Notes under the pieces: model-generated
Seen by the model: only the letters and a program-made list of their open reading frames with translations
Databases searched by the model: none
What the model was told of the DNA's origin: nothing
IMG/VR virus record: IMGVR_UViG_3300020430_000027
Location: 1 to 46,409 of that record
Strand: one strand, 5' to 3'
From: a virus
Length of the DNA stretch: 46,409 bases
Translations under genes and position numbers: made by a program
Part shown: positions 19,582-26,749 of the stretch, piece by piece
Layout: every line of letters begins with the position of its first letter
Numbering within the stretch: position 1 is the stretch's first letter

Positions 19582-20231
19582 CAGTTCTCTCCTTCCATAA
19601 ATGTTACGCCCATTACATTGAAACTCATGCTTATACGAGTTACGTTTGATTTGAATGGGTATACTGTGTGTTTTAAACCTGCATGAAACAGTAAGAAGTC
19701 TCCTGTCTTAGGAACTATCTTGTGTGTGCCATTGGCACCTACCACGTCTGGTCCATACATGAATTCTATTTGTCCTGGGCAATTCATATTAGTATCTTTT
19801 GTATATTCTTCATTTTGTATTTCTTCAGGAACATCTATGTACACAACTGAACTAATCATACCTGCGTGGCTGTGCATAGGATTAAATTCGTTTGCTGTTT
19901 GAAAATTAATCCAAGGTCCTGATCCTAAACTAAAACTTATTTTGTCATAATCTTTTTCATCGCTGTCATCTATAAGCAAATGGCTTCTCATTCTTTCGTC
20001 ATCATATTTTACATAGTTTCTAATATGTGGTGTAATCACATGATTAAATCTATCCATGTCCTTAACTGCAATACCTAATTGTTCTTTGATGTTACCAGCC
20101 AAATCATATCCAACATTGTTCCTAGCTTCTTCTGTATCCTTTGCAACTTGCTTTAGATAATCTATTTCGTCGCTTGTTAAACGTCCGTGATATATTGTTG
20201 GGCCAAATGGTCTGATAATATTATATTGCAT
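19581..20231 (-). CDS. 2OG-Fe(II) oxygenase
   Basis: A 216-residue protein whose C-terminal half follows the pattern of the putative 2OG-Fe(II) oxygenases common in marine T4-like phages: WINFQTANEFNPMHSHAG (iron ligands in HSH), SSVVYIDVPEEI, then IVPKTGDFLLFHAGLKHTVYPF with the distal His, and RISMSFNVM with the 2-oxoglutarate-binding Arg. These enzymes hydroxylate proteins, nucleobases or small molecules using O2 and 2-oxoglutarate. Its overlap with clpP-side and upstream genes (TAATG) places it in the same operon. The substrate is unknown. Confidence 0.85.
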   Translation of the reverse strand: MQYNIIRPFGPTIYHGRLTSDEIDYLKQVAKDTEEARNNVGYDLAGNIKEQLGIAVKDMDRFNHVITPHIRNYVKYDDERMRSHLLIDDSDEKDYDKISFSLGSGPWINFQTANEFNPMHSHAGMISSVVYIDVPEEIQNEEYTKDTNMNCPGQIEFMYGPDVVGANGTHKIVPKTGDFLLFHAGLKHTVYPFKSNVTRISMSFNVMGVTFMEGEN

Positions 20232-20464
20232 TAGTGTTTTGTTGGACCTTTCATTTTTTCAACGTTATCTCTAGAAACAAATATTGCCTCCATTATATCA
20301 TCATAATCATTTTCATTCAAACAAGTTTTGTAAATTTTAATTGCTTGGGCACACATTACTCCTGCTATTTCTAAAGGATCGTAACCTGCTTTGTCGCCAA
20401 GTAATTCATTTACTTTGCTTTCAATAATTCTGTATGCTTCTTCTGTTCTGTCTTGCTTTTCCAT
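20231..20464 (-). CDS. Small helical hypothetical protein
   Basis: A 77-residue protein (MEKQDRTEEAYRIIESKVNE), predicted mostly helical, with a middle segment YDPLEIAGVMCAQAIKIYKT. The start at 20464 has AGGAAAC upstream; the longer in-frame version overlaps another small gene (20473-20595) and was rejected. Its stop overlaps the oxygenase start. This 'A..YdPl.IAgvm..qAl.iYkt.L...Dy' pattern is common among small marine-phage proteins of unknown function. Confidence 0.75.
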   Translation of the reverse strand: MEKQDRTEEAYRIIESKVNELLGDKAGYDPLEIAGVMCAQAIKIYKTCLNENDYDDIMEAIFVSRDNVEKMKGPTKH

Positions 20465-20472
20465 AATGTTTC

Positions 20473-20595
20473 CTACTTGTATATAAACGGATCTTTCTTT
20501 TGTAACTCTTTGATTCTCTTTTTGAACTTCCTTTGTTCCTTCCAATTTTCAAAGTAGCTTACAATTTTATTAAACATATTTTTTAACCAAACCAT
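20473..20595 (-). CDS. Tiny basic conserved protein
   Basis: A 40-residue Lys/Arg-rich protein (MVWLKNMFNKIVSYFENWKE...KKRIKELQKKDPFIYK). The start at 20595 is supported by AAGGAG 6 nt upstream, inside the end of the primase gene; an in-frame Met7 is an alternative. The 'MFnKi..YF.n.KEq.KFKKRIKELkK+DPFIY' motif is a recurring small marine-phage protein, to my recollection. Predicted amphipathic helix; function unknown. Confidence 0.7.
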   Translation of the reverse strand: MVWLKNMFNKIVSYFENWKEQRKFKKRIKELQKKDPFIYK

Positions 20596-21590
20596 TGTTT
20601 GCTCCTTAATTTAATTTTTAGTTCATTGTCTTCTGTGGAAGATACTATTGTGTGTAAAGTATACATTTTGCCATATTTCATTACTGCGTCATTTACGTCT
20701 TTGACATCTTCGTCCCAGTCAGGCATACTAACTGACCAACCCAAGTCAATTGCTTGTTCTAATAATTTTTTACCATTATCATCTCTGTCAGGAACAAGTA
20801 TAACCTTTTTATTTAATGATTTGATTAGTAGTGCCTGTTGATCTTTGACTTCACTTCCTAGCAACGCAACACCATCTACGCCTAGTGCATCAAACGGACC
20901 TTCAACAACAATACAGAATATTCTTTTGTAGTGTTGTGCATCAAAGTTAAACACATACCCAGGTTGTTGTTCACTCAAATATTTAGGAGTGCCATCAACA
21001 ACTTTTCTTGCAGTCCAGCCAACAACTTCATCTTTATAATAAAATGGAACAATCAATCTATCTCTATAACCTAGCTTGGGTGTCCAATGGAAATTGTAAT
21101 CATCATGATTGAGTTGCCTCTTCTTCATGTACTCAGCAACCTTTACTAGATTACTATCAACACCAGTTGGCTCTAGTGCCTGCCAGTCGTCCCATTGATT
21201 GATTGGTCTTGCACCTTCAGGCAGTTCCACAGTTTTAAACTCTGGCAAGGAAACAATGTCTTGAGTCAAACCTTGTGTTTCATTATACTGTAGAACTGCT
21301 AAAGCCAATTTAGTAATTGTGTCATCAGATGCGTTTAGCCATTGCAATAATCTTTTCATCTTGACAGAAAGTTTACGTCCTTCGTTCCAACTTGCTTTGA
21401 ATCCACAGTTGAAGCAGTGATAAGAAACACCGCCAGCAGGATTAGTAATCAAACCGCCACGTTGTCTTGTGTCTTGAGTAGTTCCGTTATGGTGACAACA
21501 TGGGGCATTGAAGCTAGTCCAACCACTTGGAGTTGTTTTCCGTTTTGCGGGAAGATGTGCGATTAATGTATCAAAGACCAAACTACTCAT
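20583..21590 (-). CDS. gp61: DNA primase, gp61/DnaG type
   Basis: A 335-residue primase, near the length of T4 gp61 (342). The N-terminal zinc-binding domain has CC..H around residues 31-34 and CFNC at 59-62. A TOPRIM domain follows with the acidic residue of VVEGPFDALG, then LLGSE, then VPDRDDNGK carrying the DxD metal pair. It makes RNA primers for lagging-strand synthesis together with the gp41-like helicase. It is driven by a near-perfect promoter 10 bp upstream (21600-21628). Assignment is secure. Confidence 0.95.
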   Translation of the reverse strand: MSSLVFDTLIAHLPAKRKTTPSGWTSFNAPCCHHNGTTQDTRQRGGLITNPAGGVSYHCFNCGFKASWNEGRKLSVKMKRLLQWLNASDDTITKLALAVLQYNETQGLTQDIVSLPEFKTVELPEGARPINQWDDWQALEPTGVDSNLVKVAEYMKKRQLNHDDYNFHWTPKLGYRDRLIVPFYYKDEVVGWTARKVVDGTPKYLSEQQPGYVFNFDAQHYKRIFCIVVEGPFDALGVDGVALLGSEVKDQQALLIKSLNKKVILVPDRDDNGKKLLEQAIDLGWSVSMPDWDEDVKDVNDAVMKYGKMYTLHTIVSSTEDNELKIKLRSKQWFG

Positions 21591-21599
21591 AACAATATT

Positions 21600-21628
21600 A
21601 TTATAGTATAGTCTTAATAAAAAGTCAA
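21600..21628 (-). promoter_or_regulatory. Near-consensus sigma-70 promoter before primase
   Basis: Minus-strand TTGACT (21628-21623), 17-bp spacer, TATAAT (21605-21600). It starts the primase-helicase-clpP transcript immediately upstream of the primase ATG. Confidence 0.8.
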
Positions 21629-22414
21629 CTAGTTTCTAACTAAAACCTTATCAATTGTTCCAGAAGTTTTGGTATATCTAACTCTTAAATGATTGAATAC
21701 GCCATTAAAGTTTACATAGTTTGGTTGCGTAGAACTTGCTATGTTTACCTTTACTATGTCACCAAATTTGGTTTGTCCTGTGACTGCGTTTTCTAATGTG
21801 CCTTCTATGAACACATCACCAGCAAAGTCTGTGCTGTAAATGGCCGCTGTGTGAAGTGCTTCATTACCATTTAGTGCCGGCTCTGCCGTAATAGTTTCAC
21901 TAACAAATATGTCTGTGTCAACACCAGTTTCTGTAAAAGTTTTGATGCTGTAACTGTTTGATGGCCCTGGAAAAGCATCACCTTTAATTTCAATAGTGCC
22001 TTTAGCATTGTAATGAGTGTTCGCATAGGTCAGTGTTTTAGCATTGTCAGATGTAGCAACCAAGTAGACATTGTAGCTGGCGAACTGTGACTTTAAACTG
22101 AGCAGGTCATTCTCTGATACCTTAACAGTAAATTGTCCTTTGAATGAAGGAGTAGATGTTTCTTTAATTGTTCCTTCACGTTCTAAAATTTGCGTATTGT
22201 TTTCGTCAAACATTACAAAATAAGGCTTGTAAGTGTTTAATATACTTACAGGCTTCTGGTCATGGTTTTTAATCTCAAAGGTTAGAGTATTATCTATGCC
22301 TCTGTAGACTATCATATTTCTTGCGTACACTGGTCTATACTCCGTTATGTTGTTAGTCAGATCTGCTATCAATACTGACTTATTGGTTGCTAAATATCGA
22401 TATGTTAGTTGCAT
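21629..22414 (-). CDS. Probable virion/surface beta-rich protein
   Basis: A 261-residue protein (263 if the Met at 22420 is used). It is rich in Thr, Asn, Val and Tyr with alternating beta-strand patterns. It begins MQLTYRYLATNKSVLIADLT, followed by RGIDNTLTFEIKNHDQKPV, the layout of an Ig-like strand pair; the C-terminal third again looks like a beta sandwich ending HLRVRYTKTSGTIDKVLVRN. Similar proteins in marine T4-like phages are usually listed as virion structural proteins. A GATAAATA late-type motif sits directly before the start (22420-22427), fitting a late structural gene. The longer N-terminal reading overlaps the divergent gene and was rejected. Confidence 0.65.
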   Translation of the reverse strand: MQLTYRYLATNKSVLIADLTNNITEYRPVYARNMIVYRGIDNTLTFEIKNHDQKPVSILNTYKPYFVMFDENNTQILEREGTIKETSTPSFKGQFTVKVSENDLLSLKSQFASYNVYLVATSDNAKTLTYANTHYNAKGTIEIKGDAFPGPSNSYSIKTFTETGVDTDIFVSETITAEPALNGNEALHTAAIYSTDFAGDVFIEGTLENAVTGQTKFGDIVKVNIASSTQPNYVNFNGVFNHLRVRYTKTSGTIDKVLVRN

Positions 22415-22419
22415 ACACA

Positions 22420-22427
22420 TATTTATC
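22420..22427 (-). promoter_or_regulatory. T4-late-like promoter motif
   Basis: Minus strand GATAAATA. Its distance to the ATG at 22414 is so short that transcription would begin at about the start codon. It sits in the 19-bp gap between divergent genes. Confidence 0.45.
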
Positions 22428-22433
22428 GAGAAA

Positions 22434-22811
22434 ATGTTATTAAAAGATATTGAGAAGAACTTCCCCTTTTTAAGCATTGTGCAGTACGGTGGCAATGAAT
22501 ACGTAGGTATCATTAACAACCAGGACAATAACGTAACAAGTATGTACGTTTACACGTTGCTTAAGGCAGAAGAAGAAAAGAAGATGTTCATAGAGATGGG
22601 CGAGGTCTGGTGGCATGAAAGCAATCGAACAATACCTATCAGTATATTCCTACCCAAAGAGTTTGCCAACTTCAGGCACAGTTTAATCACAATGAATAGT
22701 AAAGATGTTAAAGTAACTACTGGTCCAGTAGTCAACATAGGAAATTTAGCAATTAAAAGGGTAAAGCGAAAGAGTGTGCAACTTGTACGTAAGCCATTTA
22801 TAAAAAAGTAA
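22434..22811 (+). CDS. Conserved marine-phage protein on the opposite strand
   Basis: A 125-residue protein beginning MLLKDIEKNFPFLSIVQYGG. The elements NEYVGIINNQDNNVTSMYVY, GEVWWHESNRTIPISIF and KRVKRKSVQLVRKPF form a pattern I recall from hypothetical proteins of T4-like cyanophages and pelagiphages. The basic C-terminus suggests nucleic-acid contact. It is the only plus-strand gene inside a 34-kb minus-strand cluster, divergent from the putative structural gene (19 bp apart) and converging on a small membrane-protein gene with a 14-nt overlap. In-frame upstream codons to 22347 lie inside the other gene and were excluded. Confidence 0.8.
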   Translation: MLLKDIEKNFPFLSIVQYGGNEYVGIINNQDNNVTSMYVYTLLKAEEEKKMFIEMGEVWWHESNRTIPISIFLPKEFANFRHSLITMNSKDVKVTTGPVVNIGNLAIKRVKRKSVQLVRKPFIKK

Positions 22812-22947
22812 GTGGCCCTTCCTTTGGTTTTTTATCCTCTAATTCTTTCTTGTAGTTTTTTATTGCAACAAGATAAGCTATAAAAAAGCCAACCACTGTC
22901 ACACCCATTCCTATAAAAAAGAATAGTATACCGTGTTCAAAGTCCAT
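22798..22947 (-). CDS. Small single-helix membrane protein
   Basis: A 49-residue protein (MDFEHGILFFFIGMGVTVVG...) with one strong membrane helix (about residues 6-28) and a charged Lys/Glu-rich tail. It overlaps the end of sufE by 11 nt and the convergent plus-strand gene by 14 nt. Its composition is typical of tiny phage membrane proteins. Function unknown. Confidence 0.6.
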   Translation of the reverse strand: MDFEHGILFFFIGMGVTVVGFFIAYLVAIKNYKKELEDKKPKEGPLTFL

Positions 22948-23347
22948 AAGTTTTTGCTATTGCAATCATTCTTTCTACTAGACTACCAAAGCCTACTTGC
23001 CTTTGCATAGTAAGTAATTGTTTTATACCCAAGCCCTCAAAACTCTCTAATGTTAATTCTGCTATTGCACTTCGATGTTCACCATTAAGCAAATCAACTA
23101 AAACTTTTGCAGTTCCTTTTGTTATCCAAGCATCTGCATCGTGCCTATATGACATGGTTCCGTCTTCATTCATTTCTCCTACTACCCAAAGATTACTTGC
23201 ACAACCTCTAATTTTGTTTTCATCTATCTTCTCGTTATCTGGCAACGGTTCTACTTCCCTTGCAATATCAATTAGGTATTGCAATCGGTCATGTCCTTCT
23301 AATGGAGCCATTTCTTCTCCACGTGCTTTTATTTTGTCTATTATCAT
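22937..23347 (-). CDS. sufE: SufE-like sulfur-transfer protein
   Basis: A 136-residue protein matching SufE/CsdE. The key active-site loop KIRGCASNLWV carries Cys49, the residue that accepts persulfide sulfur from the SufS desulfurase. The remaining helices (AKVLVDLLNGEH, LTLESFEGLGI, MQRQVGFGSLVERM) also fit the family; length is normal (about 138). SufE stimulates Fe-S cluster assembly under oxidative or iron stress. No sufS or sufBCD is in the window, so it would work with the host system. Overlaps the neighbouring gene start by 4 nt. Family is firm; benefit to the phage is inferred. Confidence 0.9.
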   Translation of the reverse strand: MIIDKIKARGEEMAPLEGHDRLQYLIDIAREVEPLPDNEKIDENKIRGCASNLWVVGEMNEDGTMSYRHDADAWITKGTAKVLVDLLNGEHRSAIAELTLESFEGLGIKQLLTMQRQVGFGSLVERMIAIAKTYGL

Positions 23348-23568
23348 TTGTGCCTTTTGCTACGTTCTAACAAATATTCTGCTACCTTGTAAACTCTATG
23401 TAGTGTGGTTACATCTTGTCCACGGTCTTTCCAATACTTGTCCATCAATGGTTGTGCAATTCTTCTTAATGCTTTACTGCGTTTACTTTCTTTGACACCT
23501 GCTTCGTAAACAGCACCGCCTGATGTTTTTTCTTCTATTTCAAAATCCGTTAACTTTCTTTCAATCAT
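23344..23568 (-). CDS. Small basic hypothetical protein
   Basis: A 74-residue Lys/Arg-rich, mostly helical protein (MIERKLTDFEIEEKTSGGAV). No recognised domain. It overlaps sufE's start and the stop of the gene upstream by 4 nt each, so it is tightly coupled. Its charge suggests nucleic-acid or protein binding, nothing more. Confidence 0.7.
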   Translation of the reverse strand: MIERKLTDFEIEEKTSGGAVYEAGVKESKRSKALRRIAQPLMDKYWKDRGQDVTTLHRVYKVAEYLLERSKRHK

Positions 23569-24302
23569 TTATACCTTTTAGGACTTAACTTTTCTCTATA
23601 ATGTTGTGCCTTGAATAAACTGTTGTGTATGAATTGTGTTACCTTGTTCTTGATACTTCTATGATCACCAACTGCAACTTCCATTTCATAATCTTCTCTC
23701 TTGAAAGGAATGACTTGACATATAGGCATACCATAATCAAATGTTATTTCTTCTCCTATTGGTGCAGTGAAGAAACTGTTTATGTGTGCTTCATGATACA
23801 AGTCAGTATCAATAACACCGTTCATTATTTCTAAATTTTTATGTTTGTTGTAATATGGAGCAATTACATAACAACTGTATCCAGGAGGAGTCTTAATGTA
23901 CCAAGGATTCATAAATTTAAAACTGCCTTTGAATGTGTCTGGACCAAATGGATATGTAGATATTTGTTCCATAGGATGCGTACTTGCACCAAACATACTT
24001 TGTTGACCTCCAGGCATTCTCCATCTAATGCCTTGTGGTTGTTCATGTGTTTCAGGTACACGTACAACTTTGTAATCACACCATAAAGGAATAATGTAAC
24101 CCATGTTAAGCACGTCTAATATACCTGGACAACTTTTTACAGTCTTAGGTCCACCACGGTCAATCATTTCCTGTGACATAGGCACTTCTGGTGTCTTTTG
24201 CTTTTTGAACCATTCAGGCCAAAACTTACTTGCAGGTACGGGTGGCAAACTTAATTTAAGTTCTTCGTAGTTTGTAAAAAATGTTACTTTAGTTGGCTTC
24301 AT
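23565..24302 (-). CDS. Marine-phage 'WPEWF' family protein, copy 1
   Basis: A 245-residue protein (MKPTKVTFFTNYEELKLSLP). Landmarks are SKFWPEWFKK near the N-terminus, KSCPGILDVLNMGYIIPLWCD, a middle with MNPWYIKTPPGYSCYVI, and the late TFDYGMPICQVIPF. A second gene at 29330-30079 has the same layout, so they are paralogs. The family (possibly DUF6065) is widespread in marine T4-like phages; I know no function. Conserved Trp, Pro, Cys and His residues and alternating strands suggest a cupin- or beta-sandwich-like fold. The ATG at 24302 was preferred to a GTG at 24314. It overlaps the mini-DnaE end. Confidence 0.72.
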   Translation of the reverse strand: MKPTKVTFFTNYEELKLSLPPVPASKFWPEWFKKQKTPEVPMSQEMIDRGGPKTVKSCPGILDVLNMGYIIPLWCDYKVVRVPETHEQPQGIRWRMPGGQQSMFGASTHPMEQISTYPFGPDTFKGSFKFMNPWYIKTPPGYSCYVIAPYYNKHKNLEIMNGVIDTDLYHEAHINSFFTAPIGEEITFDYGMPICQVIPFKREDYEMEVAVGDHRSIKNKVTQFIHNSLFKAQHYREKLSPKRYK

Positions 24303-24855
24303 AAAGTTGTTCACATATCAAATTCATTTGCACAACAATGGCGTGTGCGTATGCAACTGCGTGTGCTTTCTTAAAGTAATATGATCCATCACTTGGCTTT
24401 ATCCATACCTGTTCTAGTATCTCTTTCCATGTCTTGTCTTGCAAGTGTCTCTTTGCTGGTCTTATCACTGCCAGTGTCGCCGCCAGTTGCTCTATCGTTG
24501 TTGGCTTTAGTTTCTGTAGCAGACCACTGTGTTCTCCTACGTGAAATAATTTGTCGCTGAATTCTTTGTGCGTGAGTAAATCCCATAACGGCTCCTTTGA
24601 TAACAATTTGTTAAGTTGTTCTTCACTTGTAATATCTTTATACAAACTTACATTAAGAAAGTCTAGTTTAAAATATCCTCTGTCTTCTGCTTGTTCATAA
24701 TCAAGTGTAGACATATTATCCACAGGATTGTGTGGAATCTCTGTTACATAAACACCTGTGTTGTGTTTTTTATCTTTGTTTAATTTTGCAACACGATGAT
24801 TAATCTTATCAAGTATTACATTTCTATCAGCAAAATCTATATCAATATCTGGCAT
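24289..24855 (-). CDS. Mini-DnaE-like protein
   Basis: A 188-residue protein that looks like a stripped-down DNA polymerase III alpha palm. It begins MPDIDIDFADR, so the catalytic DxD motif is at the very N-terminus (residues 3-7). KLDFLNV (63-69) matches the third catalytic Asp region. HVGEHSGLLQKL and LAVIRPAKRHL match the fingers region, and KKAHAVAYAHAIVVQMNLI matches the later 'KSHA.AYA' motif. Everything between these is shortened; no PHP, thumb-adjacent, HhH or OB domain remains. A larger DnaE-like protein is encoded at 12408-14051. Start overlaps the preceding gene's stop. It may be a regulatory or repair remnant, or part of a split enzyme. Confidence 0.75.
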   Translation of the reverse strand: MPDIDIDFADRNVILDKINHRVAKLNKDKKHNTGVYVTEIPHNPVDNMSTLDYEQAEDRGYFKLDFLNVSLYKDITSEEQLNKLLSKEPLWDLLTHKEFSDKLFHVGEHSGLLQKLKPTTIEQLAATLAVIRPAKRHLQDKTWKEILEQVWIKPSDGSYYFKKAHAVAYAHAIVVQMNLICEQLYEAN

Positions 24856-25541
24856 TACAATCCTGCTTCTTTCACTATTTCTTTTACAAGTTCTATATCA
24901 GCTACATGACGTTTGAAACGCAAAGCCCAATGCTGTGGATTCATAACATGATATACAATTTGTAGTTGTTCATCATTAAACTTGCCCATCATTTCTTTAC
25001 CTGACTTGCAATTTAAAATTAACCAAGGACTTATTTTTCCATCTTTAATATCTTGCGTTGCTCTATTCAAACTTGCATAGTTGAAGTAATCTTGCCAACG
25101 TGCTTCTTTGTCTTCACCCCAGTCCATCATAGTCTTCACACTACGTTCTAATGCAGTTTCAACACTTTCTTTTAGTATTAGTTCTAGTGCATAACGTTCA
25201 TACATTTCTTCTCTGCACCACTGATCAAGTTTTACTCCACTTGTTACAACATAGTCTACATATCTCTCTGGATACAATGGACGCACATTGTTTACAAATG
25301 ATCCAAACTTTACAAATGCATTGTAGTATGGGCTATCACAAAACTGTTCATATGTTTTATCTTCTTTTGCCTTTTGACACAATTTGTAAAATCTATTGAA
25401 AGTCAAGAAGCCAATCTGTACACGTTTCTCATCTTTTTGAAAGTGTCTACGTTTCTTTTCACACATATGAACTGCAAGAGTTTTTTCTCTTGTAAAACTT
25501 GCACCACAATAAGGACAAGTAAATGGTTTAGAATTTGACAT
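24855..25541 (-). CDS. N-terminal zinc-finger protein
   Basis: A 228-residue protein starting MSNSKPFTCPYCGASFTREK, with a C2H2-like zinc finger in the first 35 residues (CPYC, then H..C and H). The remaining 190 residues are helical with many Tyr/Phe/Trp (FLTFNRFYKLCQKAKEDKTY) and no known domain. The start at 25541 overlaps the end of the preceding gene; codons further upstream belong to that gene. The sequence is typical of DNA-binding phage proteins located beside replication genes. In its operon position it lies between a possible gp62-like protein and the mini-DnaE. Confidence 0.72.
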   Translation of the reverse strand: MSNSKPFTCPYCGASFTREKTLAVHMCEKKRRHFQKDEKRVQIGFLTFNRFYKLCQKAKEDKTYEQFCDSPYYNAFVKFGSFVNNVRPLYPERYVDYVVTSGVKLDQWCREEMYERYALELILKESVETALERSVKTMMDWGEDKEARWQDYFNYASLNRATQDIKDGKISPWLILNCKSGKEMMGKFNDEQLQIVYHVMNPQHWALRFKRHVADIELVKEIVKEAGL

Positions 25542-25995
25542 CTTTCTTATCCAACCCGTGGTCTTCTGCGTATTGTTTGAGTTCTTGTTTTGTAGATATT
25601 GTAGCAAGTAAATTTACCTCATCTTCTTTCATGTTTGGAAACATATCCTTCAACCACTTTACGACTTTAACATCTCCACCTTTTTGTTTTAATCCTTGCC
25701 AGACGTGTTGTCTTGACTTGCGTGATGCGTTGTGCGTTGCACATAGCAACTGCCATTGTAGTTTAGGATGTCTTGTTCCTAATATATTCCAATTCTTGTT
25801 ATAGTATTCATTTGTCGAAACCACTGCCCATTCTTTTGCATCTCTTGATCCTGCTATCGAACTTGCATATCGATTCAATAACCAAAAGTTTAGTTCTTTT
25901 CTTTCTTCATCAGACCACTCATCATAGGCGCCTTTTGCGTCCATGTCCATAGCCATAAAGACTTCATTCAGAGGCAGTTTTCTTTTCGGCTTCAT
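25528..25995 (-). CDS. Conserved protein, possibly gp62-like clamp-loader subunit
   Basis: A 155-residue protein (MKPKRKLPLNEVFMAMDMDA...). The sequence 'FWLLNRYASS', 'STNEYYNKNW', 'HPKLQWQLLCATHNASRKSR...W', and a C-terminal helical part (DVKVVKWLKDMFPNMKEDEV...ISTKQELKQYAEDHGLDKKD) follows the layout of the T4 gp62 small clamp-loader subunit in marine phages, as I recall it. The resemblance to T4 gp62 itself is weak, and no gp44 large subunit is in the window. Call is tentative; a replication role is plausible from position. Confidence 0.6.
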   Translation of the reverse strand: MKPKRKLPLNEVFMAMDMDAKGAYDEWSDEERKELNFWLLNRYASSIAGSRDAKEWAVVSTNEYYNKNWNILGTRHPKLQWQLLCATHNASRKSRQHVWQGLKQKGGDVKVVKWLKDMFPNMKEDEVNLLATISTKQELKQYAEDHGLDKKDVKF

Positions 25996-26227
25996 CTTTT
26001 ATAGTATACCATATTGTCTTAAGTTTGTCAAGTTGTTTCTGTAGTATCGGATAGTCTTTTGCGTAATATTTGCAGTCTTCAAAATCTTTATACTCAAATA
26101 TATCTGGTTGTTTATTGGGAGCTGATACAAGCCATCTTTCTATTTCGGGTCTATCTCTGTAATGGGCGTAGACTGTTTCGCCTCCGTCTGGTGACTCATA
26201 AATTAAAGCCTCTTCTTTTTTGGGCAT
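25964..26227 (-). CDS. Small acidic hypothetical protein
   Basis: An 87-residue protein (MPKKEEALIYESPDGGETVY) with a short beta-like N-terminus, an aromatic middle (KDFEDCKYYAKDYPILQKQL) and a charged helical end. It overlaps the next gene by 32 nt, an unusually long overlap. The motif 'IYESPDGG.TVYAR..G...R.lv' recurs in small marine-phage proteins. Function unknown. Confidence 0.72.
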   Translation of the reverse strand: MPKKEEALIYESPDGGETVYAHYRDRPEIERWLVSAPNKQPDIFEYKDFEDCKYYAKDYPILQKQLDKLKTIWYTIKDEAEKKTASE

Positions 26228-26251
26228 AGTCGTTCCTTTGTTAAGTTAAAA

Positions 26252-26605
26252 TTATTTTGAAACTTTTGTGCCTACTGTCCTTCTTACGATATCATCGTGA
26301 TTGAATTCAGCCCAGTACAATTCAAAAGCAACTCCGTCTTCTAAGCCTTCAAACTGATGCACTTTTCCAGGCTTGACTTGGGTAAAGTCTCCTGCTTCAA
26401 GAATAGTTTCATCAACTAAACCTTCCTGATCATCTTGCCAAACACGAACAATCATCTTGCCCGATTCAACAAAGAAGCCATTCCATTTAAATTTATGTTC
26501 ATGTTCAGAACATTTGAAACCTTTCTTAAATTTTATTCTATGGAATTCTAAAACTCCATTAGCATGAATAAGTTCTGTTTGTCCCCAAATCTTACCTGCT
26601 TTCAT
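26252..26605 (-). CDS. Cupin-domain protein
   Basis: A 117-residue single-domain cupin. Motif 1 shows as SEHEHKFKWNGFFVESGKM with metal-ligand His residues and the Gly before the second strand. Motif 2 shows as GDFTQVKPGKVHQFEGLEDG with the last His. Such small cupins are isomerases, dioxygenases or sugar/ligand-binding proteins, often acting in carbohydrate metabolism. The ATG at 26605 is inside the end of the preceding small gene (14-nt overlap). The substrate is not predictable; the sugar genes nearby make a carbohydrate role plausible. Confidence 0.82.
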   Translation of the reverse strand: MKAGKIWGQTELIHANGVLEFHRIKFKKGFKCSEHEHKFKWNGFFVESGKMIVRVWQDDQEGLVDETILEAGDFTQVKPGKVHQFEGLEDGVAFELYWAEFNHDDIVRRTVGTKVSK

Positions 26606-26747
26606 GTTCTTGTCCTTTAAAGTATTTCTTACTGTACCAACTGTAAAATGCTTTGTCAGTAAAATATTCTGCTATGTGATTTGCAGGAACTTGATCTGAT
26701 CTTATGCACTCTGCTAGTGATTCATATTCATCTTTTTTGACTTTCAT
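26592..26747 (-). CDS. Small hypothetical protein
   Basis: A 51-residue protein (MKVKKDEYESLAECIRSDQV...NHIAEYFTDKAFYSWYSKKY) preceded by a perfect ribosome site (AAGGAG) 6 nt before the ATG at 26747. The pattern '+...Y..L..C..S.QVP...I.e.f.d..F..wy...y' resembles short marine-phage proteins. It overlaps the cupin start by 14 nt and lies 2 nt after the oxygenase stop, so it is part of the operon. Function unknown. Confidence 0.72.
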   Translation of the reverse strand: MKVKKDEYESLAECIRSDQVPANHIAEYFTDKAFYSWYSKKYFKGQEHESR

Positions 26748-26749
26748 AA

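Noticed and set aside
20465-20545. N-terminal extension of the gene at 20231
   Set aside because: It overlaps the small basic gene 20473-20595 in another frame; that gene has the better ribosome site and composition.
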